Assembly: GCA_022578965.1 (NCBI GenBank)
Contig: MU400516.1
Coordinates: 248,001 to 312,000, forward strand
DNA length: 64,000 nucleotides
Direction of reading: 5' to 3'
DNA from: Xylaria sp. FL1777
Taxonomy: Eukaryota; Ascomycota; Sordariomycetes; Xylariales; Xylariaceae
The notes beneath the pieces were generated by a model. That model was given only the letters and a program-made list of their open reading frames with translations. It had not been told where the DNA came from and did not search any database. The position numbers and the translations under genes are program-made. Position 1 is the stretch's first letter. Each line of letters opens with the position of its first letter. Below are positions 14,879 through 25,802 of the stretch, in pieces.

Positions 14879-15537
14879 GGTGTCGGCTCGGAAGTATTAT
14901 AGAGTTACCTAGATATGTATAAAACTGAAGCGCCTGTACCTAGATAACCAGTGGACTAATGACAAACCAGTATAATAAGGGGGGATCCATAGAGAGAAAA
15001 TCCATAAGGTAAAGCTAAATACTTGATCGACATAAGGGAAAGTCGAAGCTATGTTCAAAGTCCGTGTTTAACGCGTATGAAAATGTATTAGACTGGGTCC
15101 CTAAGTCCTCCAGCTATGTTCTGGAATATAGGAGTACGTGGTAGGAGCGCGGGTAAAATCTTTCCCTCCTATATCTTCTACAGCTTGCCACTATTCTTAG
15201 CTTCTCTCTTTTATCCCAACTTGGAGACGACGGCCGTAATAAACTCAATACGTGACTAATACTTGGAAGCCTACATATGCCCTAATATCCCACCTTGGGG
15301 TGCCACTGATCTTTTGGTTATTAGCATAGTGGTATACAGGCAGCCACTGCGACAGTGGTTGAAATTACGAATCAAAAGACACAATACGTCGAGTTCCTGA
15401 AACGTATTGACTAGCAATATCTCAGTAATACGTGTTTGGCCAATCCCAATCAAATTCACATAGATGTTGCTGTACAGACGCCTGTGAGTTTATCCGACGT
15501 GATTTTGGGTTTCATTCCATAGTTCGCTTCAATCTTC
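14879..15537. other. Convergent 3' spacer
   Basis: About 660 bp between the convergent PAQR and TFIIIC-like genes. It should contain both terminators. No ORF or repeat of note was seen. Confidence 0.6.
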
Positions 15538-18011
15538 TCAAGTGGCCATCCCGACGTCCCCGTCCCCGTCCTCTTCTTCTTCCTCTTCATCACCATCTTC
15601 ATCCATAGCGTCTATGTCAGGATCCTGTTCATCTTCTTCATCCGACCCGGATACCTCATCATCTTGCTGCTTCATCTCTGGCTCGGCTCCAACATCCATA
15701 ACTCTCAGCAGCCCTGACCCCATCGCCGCCGCCGCCCACCAACTAAACTCGGCGTTCGGGTTCCATGCCACGGCCGTGATGCGAGTCTGGGGTTCATACA
15801 ACACTATTGGACCAGGCCCCGTGGTCATCGCCGTTTCCTCGTCGACCTCACCCTCTGGTTGCTCCGAGGTCTTAGACTGGGACTTTCGCTGCTTGCCTTT
15901 CGCTTTTCCCTTGGCCTTTCCTCCCTTGGCTTTGCCTTCTTTCGTATTCTTCTCGCGATTTAGTCTTTGCGTCTCAGCCATTTTCACACCAGTTGGATGC
16001 GTGTTGGGTTCTGGCAGGAATCCATGTAGGATCCGACATGCCCCCCGGGGCTTTGCTTCCGCCTCGTTGCTCTCAGCGTCCGAAGATGGCGGGGCGTGGA
16101 ATTCATGGTGGAATAATTTCACTTTGAGTGTCTTTTCTCTATGACTCGAGAGCTTACGGAGGATGTTGAACACCCATATACTACCATCCGTGGTTCCTGT
16201 GATGATGTATGGATGACAGGCACCTATAGAAATGCATGTAGGTTGCCCAGTCACAGTAATTAAATGACGGCATACTGGAAACCCTCGAGTAGGTAGGAAG
16301 GTTAAATTTGGGTTTCCAGCGAAGGCTGAGGGCCACATTGAGGCGTAGCCTCTAAGATGATGGCTCCATGTGAGGAGATTTGGTTGAAGAGATACCATCA
16401 TATTTGGGTGATACGTCATCTCCGCACTCGGACGGCTCAAATCTGTTACTGTTAAGACACCACCGATTGGTACTGTTGACACGAGGAAGGGATCAGAAGG
16501 GTAGCCAGAGACAATGTCCATTATGGCAGTGGAATGGACCGGGTGTCGCTGAAGGATTCGTAGAGGCGAGAGAGACCACATTACTACAGATCCGTCGGAG
16601 AGGCCAGCAGCAACACGATTCATATTAATCCATGTGAAACAAGCTATTTCAATCGAATATTCTTTCGGGGGTTCAAGCGTTATCATAGGCTCTTCAACTT
16701 CCTCTACGCTGTGTAAGCGACAACTAAACAGTCGTGGCAGTGAAGCGACTTACCAAATATCTCATTGCCGTCTTCTTCTGAAACATTTTGGATGCCTATT
16801 ATCCTAAGTTTGCCGTCGACGCATAGCACACCTAGTAGACGAGTGGTGTCTTCAGCTGTGAGCTGTATAGGGCACCATTGTATTCTCGACACTCGACCCC
16901 ATGAGAAGCATAATGCCTGGGCTAGCCTTGGGGCACGTCGCGAGGGCCGAAAAATACCTCGGCCATCTTGAGCTACTTCGAACCTTAGGATTTGAACTGT
17001 ACCTCCTTTCTGTTCCGACTCCGTAGGTGCATCTTTGAGGTTCTGGTAGTAGGCTTGATCGGAAAAAGGAACAACCGCAATCGCTAAGAGCTGGTTGACT
17101 TGCCCTTGAGCGGGTGCCCATGCCATAGATATCGGAATGCCTCCAACGTCGAGAAGCCAACCACCGGTTATGACTTCTCCGCTGTCCCCCTCACGAATGG
17201 GATGGCCGGTGTTAGAGAAAGAAATACTCTCCCCATATTGGATACGGTATGACTTTTGATCTGAGACATGGCCTAAGAGTACGCTCAGGTCCCCGTGAGC
17301 TTGTGGAACGAACCAATGAAATGCTTTAGCTTTGTCGATGCGAGTAGAGCTCTGTTGCCGGAACTGGTGTACTAAATGACTATTATATAACTGTCGAAAT
17401 TTAGATCTCTGGTCATCGGCAAAGTTGCTGGGCATCCAACCGCTCTGAGCCGCCAGAAGGTGAGGTTGAGAGGTCAGCTTGGGTGGTATAAGTTCGTGGT
17501 GCCACCAGAGTCGTAAGTAGCCGTCGAGGATAGCTCTACGGTTCGGCTTGTCGCCAAACCACCAGTCAATCAATTCGTAAAACCGCGTCCACCTCTTGAT
17601 CGGCCCTAGATAAGTCCTCGTCCATCTCTGACCCGGATCTGACGGGTACGGCGGCACTTCGGCGAAGGTTCGTCCCTTGTCAAGCCGATCCTGCTTGGAG
17701 CGCCCGGAGGTCTTCGTCTTTGCCCGTGCACTCTTCGTTGCCTTTGTGGCTGAAGAGCCGCTGCGGCGCGTCGGCGCGTCGAGACCATCATTGTCGTAGT
17801 CATCGTCGCCATCGTCGCTGCCATCTCCACCACTTTGCACTTCGTCAACCTCTTCATCGCCATTGCCATCGGCAGTGGCATCAACAACGAATTCGTCTTC
17901 AGACGAATCCACTCTTGGCAGAGTACTGTCGTCGGCATCGGAGGTATCCAGGTCTAGGCCATAGTCCGGCAGCCCGAAGTGTTTCTTTTTATTTGATTGG
18001 CGGAGCCTCAT
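15538..18011 (-). CDS. WD-repeat protein, probable TFIIIC subunit (Tfc6/Sfc6-like)
   Basis: Likely the WD40-type B-block-associated subunit of transcription factor IIIC, which recruits RNA polymerase III to tRNA genes in the nucleus. The assignment rests on overall architecture and partial resemblance, not on a unique motif. Two exons: 16754-18011 and 15538-16703, with a 50-nt intron, about 807 aa. The N-terminus is basic then strongly acidic (residues about 15-80). A conserved block PPYPSDPGQRWTRTYLGPIK and a Trp-rich segment (WFGDKPNRRA, LRLWWHHE) follow. WD-like blades include ITAVAWNPNAEFSWWAAAA and CFTWINMNRVAAGLSDGSV. A Lys/Gly-rich linker lies near residues 670-695, and the C-terminus is an Asp/Glu tail. 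The start was taken at the first ATG (18011), since upstream extension needs a TTG. It could be another chromatin-associated WD protein. Confidence 0.65.
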
Positions 18012-18367
18012 GGTGCATGTGCAGCACAAGCTAGATAGGTAAGTACCTATTTCATACTCATTACGGGACTGGTGATGGGAAGGTTGCGTGCCCCGGAGCT
18101 CCGCTTATGAGGGGGTTAACAAGCTACCGAGGCCGGGTCACTACTCAAGCTAGGTATACATAACGTTTTGACGATACTAGCTTGAGGACACGTGTGTACT
18201 CCGTTTGTCATTACGTCCGCCCATATGTCCTCTCGCAAAGACACAAGAATTCACTGTGTCGACTTTGTATGGGCACCCATATAGTGTGCACCTCTGGATA
18301 GGTCTTGTTGCAACCTACCTAGGCAGTTGCTTGAGAGTTGTAGGGTGGTGATTGATAACTTGACCTA
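18012..18367. other. Promoter-side spacer next to the inverted-repeat element
   Basis: About 355 bp upstream of the TFIIIC-like gene, ending at the TA (18366-18367) that abuts the inverted-repeat element. No coding signal. Confidence 0.55.
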
Positions 18368-18409
18368 CACTAGCGCGAGAGGGGGGGTAATGGAGACGAT
18401 CACGGTGAT
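18368..18409 (+). repeat. Left terminal inverted repeat of the MITE-like element
   Basis: Pairs with 19239-19280 in inverted orientation. The G-run and the following TAA/TTATT differ slightly in length between the two arms, as expected for an aged copy. Confidence 0.85.
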
Positions 18410-19238
18410 TATCACCAAGTTGGTGACTGTCATATATTTTTAAAAATAATCTTTTTTTCTTGAGACAGTCACAGTAATAATCTTATATGGGAAACTGTCT
18501 TTTGTTTTAAAATAATATTTAGTTAAACATAATTTTGAGAACTAGAGACGATCTTGGTTATTCGAGACGGTTACAGGAATTTCAAGACCATTTCCGGCCG
18601 GCCATACACACTACAGCCCATACAGCCCATACCTACAGCCCATACAATACAGCCCATACAATAGCCCTAAAATACAGCTAATATGGCCATACAGTCAATT
18701 GTAGTCTATATAGCCATATGTAGTATATAAACCTAGCCATACAAACCTAGCCATAGCCATACCTAGCCATACTTACAGACCTAGCCATACAGACCCCCCC
18801 TTCCACTTACAACCTACAACCACTTGCAACTGCCTTTTTTCTACACAAACAGAGGCTATATAATATTCTTTAACAGCCCTTTCCTTTCACGCGTAATTAG
18901 ACCCGTAGTATAATCGTAATAGTCCGTAACCATAAACTGTAGACCTGTAGTTCGAACCTAGCAGCCGTACCTAAGTACCTAACCGTATACTATAACCGCG
19001 TAACCGTAAACTGTGACATGGTAACCGTAAACCGTAACAAAAAAAAACTACCTAGATAAATGAATATTTCTTTTGCAATATGTACTGTAATCTGGAGACC
19101 ATTTTGAAATCTGGAGACCATTTTTAAAATCTGGAGATCGTCTTGCAGTCTAGGACCACCTCGGTACAGTGACTATATCACCACTAAGGTGTTCAAGAGA
19201 GAAGCATATTTTGGAGACCATTTTCAAAGTCCGTGACC

Positions 19239-19280
19239 ATCACCGTGATCGTCTCCAATAACCCCCCCCTCGCGCTAGTG
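19239..19280 (-). repeat. Right terminal inverted repeat of the MITE-like element
   Basis: Reverse complement of the left arm, ending in CTCGCGCTAGTG, followed directly by TA. Confidence 0.85.
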
Positions 19281-20936
19281 TACCTGACGCAGTAGGTAGA
19301 TTAAAGTACCTACCTTAGGTATGTAGGTACCTAAGCAACCTAGTAAGCGCCCCCGGAGCGCCTTGGTACAAACAATGTGATAGTGGGGGATAGATGTGGG
19401 AACCTCTCGAAAATGAGGGGTCCCAAGCGAAACTGAAGCGGAGTCGCAAGTCATTATCTACCTTGGGTATATAATAGGTACCCAACTAGCGTCTATTACT
19501 CGAGAGGCAGGAGGCGCATCAATGCTTCCTAATACTTTGTCACATGCGGGCGGTGGATATTCATTGTAGTAAGAATCTCCTGAGCTGCTTTTCCTATATA
19601 TTTTACTGGAATAGAGAAGTACGGGATGCCTATATGTAGTAGTCGTGCATAGTAGGTACCTACGTATACGTCAAAGGCCCTTTGCAAACCTGTGCGTAGT
19701 TTAGTACACTACATGGGGAGGCATTTGGAGGCATATATATGCATAATAGTGATTATTATACCTACCACCTAGGTACCTACGTAGTGTGACCTACATAAGG
19801 CTCTGACATCTATCTGACATTTGCAGTGGTCTACACTACCTAATCTTGCATAGGACTGCTGGTGGATTCCTATGCCGCTGAGCCGACCGCATGGTTCTTC
19901 ATCGAAATAGGCACCTGCCTACCTGTATGGATACCTATACAGAGGTAGCCAGTAGGTAGCTACCTACCTACCTAACCTAGGTATGTAGGTCCAGTAGACA
20001 GCAGAAGAGGATAAGGTACAGGTTCTCCCTCGCCAGATTATTACAGTACTACATATGTACAAATTTAGGTACCTTTTAACACAGTATCAGGTATCTACGC
20101 ATAGAATAAAATAAAATAAAATGATGCCCCCAAATTGCGGTGCTGCTTGTAAGTATAGTTGTAGGTATACTCGAAAACTATAGTACTACGTAAATCCTCA
20201 TATGCAACCCCCCAAATATTGTACTACTATACAGACTTCGCGACTTACAATATCACATATCACGTAATCACGCCACTAGGTATTGTCGCTCTGTCTCGAC
20301 CAGCTCGTACGGATTTCTAATGGGTTTACTACATACAATATTGGTGATCTAGGACTAGCTACGCCTTCGGTATACCCGAGATCAACTCCCCCCCAAAGCT
20401 TACGTGGAAGTGAGCCCACTGGCTCACATGTGTACCTAGTACGTAAGTATCTAGTATCTAGTGTAGGTATGCTGCGTACGTACTTCTGGAATGTAGGTGG
20501 TGGTGGTAAAGTACCGTGCATGCCGGTGTCCAGTTCCCTCGGTTTCGACTCAGGGGAGTTTGGGCTGCCAGCACCCATGTTACATGGTCCTACTGTGCCC
20601 TTTTGCCCAGTCGAGTAGCGCTGGCCGCTGGCTGGCTACTGGCTGCTGGGTCCTTCCGCGGTCCCTTTCGCTGCCCGCCCTCCCTGCCCTGGCGTGCTCT
20701 CCACTCCCGCCATTATACTATGCGGTGCCCTTCCTGGCGGTGCAATTGAGGCGGATATGCTATGGTTTGCCTGCTTACCGCAAACAATGGCTTTTCTCGT
20801 GCTTCATGTTTATCAGTCTGCCTGTCTACCTGACTGCCCACCTGGTTGTTGCGTACTTTCGTCACTTGTCCGCTCTGGTTATTATATGTGACTGTTTTTT
20901 TCGGCCGTCCGTGTCTGATGCCAACGTGTTCCCGCT
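19281..20936. repeat. Spacer rich in TAGGTA/TACCTA palindromes
   Basis: About 1.65 kb between the mobile element and the ankyrin gene. Dense TAGGTACCTA, CCTAGGTA and TACCTACCTA motifs recur, for example at 19310-19335, 19655-19670, 19760-19785 and 19950-19990. A short (ATAAA)n tract lies at about 20106-20121. No gene is called; a hydrophobic frame near 20500-21000 overlaps the presumed 5' leader of the ankyrin gene and has no family match. Confidence 0.6.
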
Positions 20937-21850
20937 ATGGAAGAAGCTGCCGCCGTCGGCAATCTTGACGCCGTGGAGAGCATACTTCCAAGCCTGTTGC
21001 TGAGCCACGACCCAACTGTGCCTCTCCACGAGAGGGCCGCTCCAGGTGCCAGCACCATTCTCGACCGGTCAATACGTGCCGCCGCCGCCCATGGCTGGTC
21101 CGACGTCACCCGTTTCTTCATTGCCCAGGGCGCCGTTATTGATGATGCTCTCGTGTGCGCTGTTATCAACTCGGGATCGGTAGAGCAATGCGAGATCCTC
21201 CTGAGTCACGGCTGGGATGTCAATCGCAGCTACATTAGCGCTTCTGGTGATTGGCATTTTTGGACTCCTTTGCGGTAAGCCCCCTGGCTATCCTAGCCCC
21301 AGCTGTCCATAACTCACGATCCTTCAGTGCGGCACTCGGAGACCCGCCTCTTTGCCGCTGGTTGTTGGAGCATGGAGCGGATCCAAATCTTTCCGAGTAT
21401 GGGTTCACGCCCATCATGGTTGCTGTTCGGCTGCATTCACCAGATGTCGTCAAGCTTCTGATAGAATTTGGTGCTGACCCGAAGACCCCGATGTTGCTAC
21501 ACTCTACTGCCAGCGCTTCGAGCAAAGCGATAAGTGAGGCGTATCCCAACCGTGAAGATTCGGACAGGATAGGAGTAATGAAAATATTACTTGAGCACGG
21601 TGCCGACGTGAACGAGATGGAACCGGATCCGAAAGCCCGGCCGCGCGACGATACCAGACGAAGGCGGACAGTCGACACTGGCACGCCACTTCACTATGCA
21701 GTGGCCGCGGGAAATCCCGTCACTGTGAGCTTCCTACTGGCACATGGAGCAAATACAAAACTCCCTAGCTGGTCAGGGCACACACCCCTCCAAGCTGCAG
21801 AGGTTTTGGAAATGAGATATATTACGCAGATTTTGAGGATGTACGGTTGA
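20937..21850 (+). CDS. Ankyrin-repeat protein
   Basis: Soluble protein built mostly of ankyrin repeats, a protein-protein interaction scaffold; its partner and pathway are unknown. Two exons, 20937-21274 and 21328-21850, joined across a 53-nt intron (GTAAGC donor, CAG acceptor), about 286 aa. It begins MEEAAAVGNLDAVESILPSL, the usual first helix of such proteins. Recognisable repeat cores are WLLEHGADPNLSEYGFTPIM, VVKLLIEFGADPKTP, ILLEHGADVNEM, TPLHYAVAAGNPVTVSFLLA and HGANTKLPSWSGHTPLQAAE. A non-ankyrin insertion of about 25 residues, rich in Arg/Lys/Asp, separates the last two. No signal peptide, kinase or NACHT domain is attached. Small stand-alone ankyrin proteins like this are common and fast-evolving in filamentous fungi. 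Confidence 0.85.
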
Positions 21851-24800
21851 AGTAATGATGAAGTCGAAGTTATACGAATTATAGCAGGTCACTATGAAGG
21901 ATTTTCGATGTATTATTATCGGTAGGCGTTTCCTTGTCGGAGTTGCCGATGATTAAGAACGACTAGCTGGGTCTCGGTACTAAGTTTTAATGCGTTATTC
22001 GATCTAGTGCCCGTCTGGTCAATCAATGTGCTCATTGGCATCTAACTTCCTGAGATGACCAGCGAATAGTAGCTTTTATGCACCGAATCGAACGAATCCA
22101 ACTTTTCTAGCAACATTGTTTTCTGTTGACCGATCTTGGCTTTCTTGTCACCCCGAAGCTGCGAAGACTCAGGGAGGGGCATTTGGAGAAAAACACCGGT
22201 TGCTTCTAAGTAGTACTGGACGTATAGTATAAGTAAATCAAAGAGCGTTCCTCGATGGGTGGACGTCTAGTTTAAGCTTTCGGGTGAACCCGCCTCTAGT
22301 AGATAATAAGTAAGTTTTAGGACACGGGAGCTCCCGGTTAAGGGATGTCTTTGTCCCAGAGCCATGGGATGGTCACCTAAGCTCCACTGCAAACGTGGAA
22401 GAATCCCACAACCTTGTTCGCCGTTTCACGGAAAATACCTGAACTATTTTATCGACAAGTAAACATTACGATACTAGCTTAGGAGGGTATTAATCCAGGT
22501 GCCAAGTTAGTAAGTGAGTAGGCATATTGGCTTAACACTGTATATACTTCTTAAGCCTACCTGGTAGCCTAAACGTAATTCGATTTCTAAATAGCACTTC
22601 ATCTATATGCGTGATAGTTAGAGCTTTTAGTATATTTTTAGTCATCAGCCTCTCTTGAACTACCGCAATATATTTGGGGTTTGAGCATAGTGATGATTTC
22701 GCTGTACTCTCACCCCGATCTATATGACTTTACATATATCTCAACTCGACTACTCGACCTAGCGGTAAGGCAGATTATTATCCGGATCAACCCGGGTACG
22801 ACGGAATACTGGTGACCATACTCGCTGCTACGATGGCACAATAACGCGAGCTTATTGTCTGTGTACTTTGACTTGTCGTAAACTATCGCTGACTGCCATT
22901 CGTAGGCCATGAATAGGCTATGTCCCCTACGTGTATACCTTACTTATGTAGGTGACTAAATTACCCACACCCTACGACATGGAACATGATCCCATTCACA
23001 CAAACCCTGCATCAATAAAGGATACACCTGATCTTCCTCTAGCTGACTCACTCACCTCGAAATGCCCGCCACATACACACCGACATCTCAGGAATGACAC
23101 CGCTCTGACGAGCAAGGGACTAAACTGTCGCACGAAATTCGCTTGGACTTCACTTCACCAAGAGCGCTCTAATTTCTGGACGAGCTCACGTTAGAGCAAC
23201 TAGACCCTTTACTAGATCTTACTTCTAGGGGAGCAATTTTAGCCGATCTACTGTTTCGCCAATGTATCAGTTCCTCTTTAGCTCCTCTGCGGGTATAATC
23301 ATGAATTTTTTTTCATCCACTCTATTCTTGAGATCGTAATTTTAACTAACTATAGTAGCCCAAATTAGGACTCTTAGGACATAGTTTAGTCGCTCGGCAC
23401 TACACATGTATATAGGTAAGCAAAGATGGAAGGATTCACAACGGCCGTATAGGGATAGTCTGTCGTTCCGCTCGAAACTATAGCGCCGCGTGATAAGATT
23501 TAGCCATATACTACACAACATTAGCAACAAGAATACTCGGTAGCTGATAACTTTCTCAATTTATACTGTTATACTAATCGATTTGAACCCGTAGTCGTGC
23601 GAGCAGAAGTCACTGTAGTGGGTGAGCCATATCGCTTTATACATGGAATAAAATAAATACGCATTTTCGCCGAGTTTAATATCCCCGGCCGTGGGATAGA
23701 TGGCGATTAATCTTCTAAGCTTGTGGTGCACTGTTTAATTTTTGGGCTCTCTCGACCTGGATCATGACATGATGCACCAACGGCTACCAGGGGCATATGA
23801 TACGAGTAACTCGATAGTAATGGTGATGCTCCAACCTTCCACTTCACCACGTCCTCAACACGCCAAGTTATTTATCGTCATGTTTCGTACTACATTAAAT
23901 GTTGTAGAGCCATGTAACACTGATAGATGCTTCACTACGAGCATTTCGTGTGTACAGGAGGTGTATAGTTGCCAAGCAGACTATGCCGTAAGATTTATAT
24001 AGTCCCACCCCTTGTTCTTACTTAATGAGCATAATTAGAACGTCCACTTTGTTCAGTCACTTCTTTGGCAGAAAATCAACTGATCCCATATGGACTTGGA
24101 GTCTACCGGGCCTGGAAAACGTGGTAGCATCTGGGCGAAAGCAGGCAAGCTGTAGATATCTGGATAGGTTGCTCGCGTGACTTATTACTTATAGGCGTGG
24201 TGTGGGGGTGGCCCCGGAGCCCTGGATAGAACCCAAAAAGGCAAGTTAATGGAAAATGGACCAATCATAATGTACAATTTGACAGGGCTTTACCTATAAG
24301 CTTTACCCCATATAACGAACAATATCAAGCAGCTTCTATGACATACGCATGTCTTGTGAGAGAATGTGCTTAGTGTATATAGTATGCTATAAATATAATG
24401 CTGTTTCAGTTTCACATTTGATCAGCAATCTGATTGCTGTAGTGACAGAGCCAATAAGGCGAGCCATAGCAGTTCAGGTTACGAAAGTAAGTAGTGATGA
24501 TTCTTGTAGTTTAAACCTATGTGTAGTCCTGATTTGATGTCATAGAACCGAGGATTTTGTTCCTCCTCACGGTTCGGAGTCTGAGTCATTTGAGCTAGTA
24601 CCTGAGCTAGCTCGCATACACTGGGCGAAGACGAGCTAAGTCTGAAAGGATGGATTATATCTATTATAGAAATCCTACAGAATGCTAGTAGAGGCAAGGA
24701 GTTAGCACAGGCTAATTAATGGGTATCTACATAGGCAAGTATGTGAGTCACGCTATTAGGTCAATTAGAATACTTTAGGGATTATTTTGCGCTGTGACAA

Positions 24801-25802
24801 AAAATCAATAGTCGTGTTAAAAGGATCTATATGTATAGGTATACTCCTTTCCCCGTTGTCTCCGGTAAAAGCCGACAGTACAATACTTGTTGGGCAACCT
24901 TTCCCGATGTAACTGCCACGCACTCGGTGCTCTCATGCGCATTAGTTAACTAAGGTAGGTAATCTTTAGAGAATGACTAAGACAATGTGAGCCTTGTAAC
25001 TGTAAACACGAGTCTCCTTCATACTAGTGGCTATATATGTTTTGGTTGGTATGGTAGGAACCACGAGAAAGGGGAGGACACAATACACACAATATACTGA
25101 ATGGTCGGAAATATTCGGTCGATGATAGGTAGATCAGGCCAGACATGTGGTGTAGGTGCTGCTCAGACCACTGCTCAGACCGCCAGAAGTATCATGGTAC
25201 ACATACACCAGGCCAGTATCAGACCAGTACCAGACCAATCATGGTGGAAGAGATTTTCTAGGTAAGCCGATATCGCCACCACTTGCCACTCAAAGGTTAT
25301 TTGCAGGTAGCGGGACCCACGCCCTGGCCCTGCCGAGCCTGCAAGAAAGCCTAGATCAACGGCTGCACGACGCACTACTAGAGCGACATCCCATCATCTG
25401 ATTGGCTGGGATCAAGCCACTAGGAGACAACCCCACAGTGTGATGAACATGGAAGTACTGAGGTCCGTCAGAGCCTGCCCTGGGCGGCGCAGAACTGAGA
25501 GCTGCGGTGGCGCCGAAAACCGCTGAACGAATTATAGACGGATTTTTCCATTCGACTCACCACCCTCATGGTACACCTTGATATTTCTTGCAACGCCAAC
25601 TTCGCGGGGCAATTGACCCAGCACACCTGGCTTCTCATTGTCATATTTCTAGGGTCTCCCCAGATTTCTTGGTCGAGAAGGAAATACGCCGACACCACGA
25701 GTTTTCATCTCCCTCTGCTTGCCCCAGGTAGCCCATTCGCCCCAGCTTGTTGGACTTTCGCTGCTGGCTGGCTCTCCAGACAAATCTCCCCTCAGTTCCA
25801 CA
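21851..25802. other. Gene-poor AT-leaning spacer, possible degraded repeat DNA
   Basis: Nearly 4 kb without a convincing gene, with many stop codons in all frames and many TA-rich words. Short stretches still look protein-like, such as an acidic frame at about 24538-24636, but nothing can be assigned. This fits old transposon remnants altered by mutation, possibly by repeat-induced point mutation, but no element ends or domains were recognised. The right end (about 25480-25802) is the ILV2 promoter and leader. Confidence 0.5.

Larger units (their letters stand above)
18368..19280. mobile_element. MITE-like non-autonomous DNA transposon, 913 bp
   Basis: The left end (18368-18409) and the reverse complement of the right end (about 19239-19280) share roughly 42 bp, beginning CACTAGCGCGAG, then a G-run, then TGGAGACGATCACGGTGAT, with only a few mismatches and small indels. 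The dinucleotide TA lies immediately outside both ends (18366-18367 and 19281-19282), fitting a TA target duplication as made by Tc1/mariner-type elements. The ends also start with CACTA, but the flanks do not show a matching 3-bp duplication. No transposase frame is present. The interior is made of short imperfect repeats: CAGCCCATAC-type units (about 18605-18666), CCTAGCCATAC units (about 18725-18790), GTAACCGTAA units (about 18970-19040) and a triple CTGGAGACCATTTT repeat (about 19093-19140). Confidence 0.85.

Noticed and set aside
18368..19280. CACTA-superfamily transposon
   Set aside because: The ends begin with CACTA but there is no matching 3-bp target duplication and no transposase; TA flanks fit better.
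20497..21003. 168-codon hydrophobic frame before the ankyrin gene
   Set aside because: Runs into the ankyrin coding start in another frame; the hydrophobicity comes from CT-rich leader sequence.
23560..23640. tRNA-like B-box on the minus strand (GGTTCAAATC)
   Set aside because: The flanking bases do not form a T-arm and no A-box is placed correctly.
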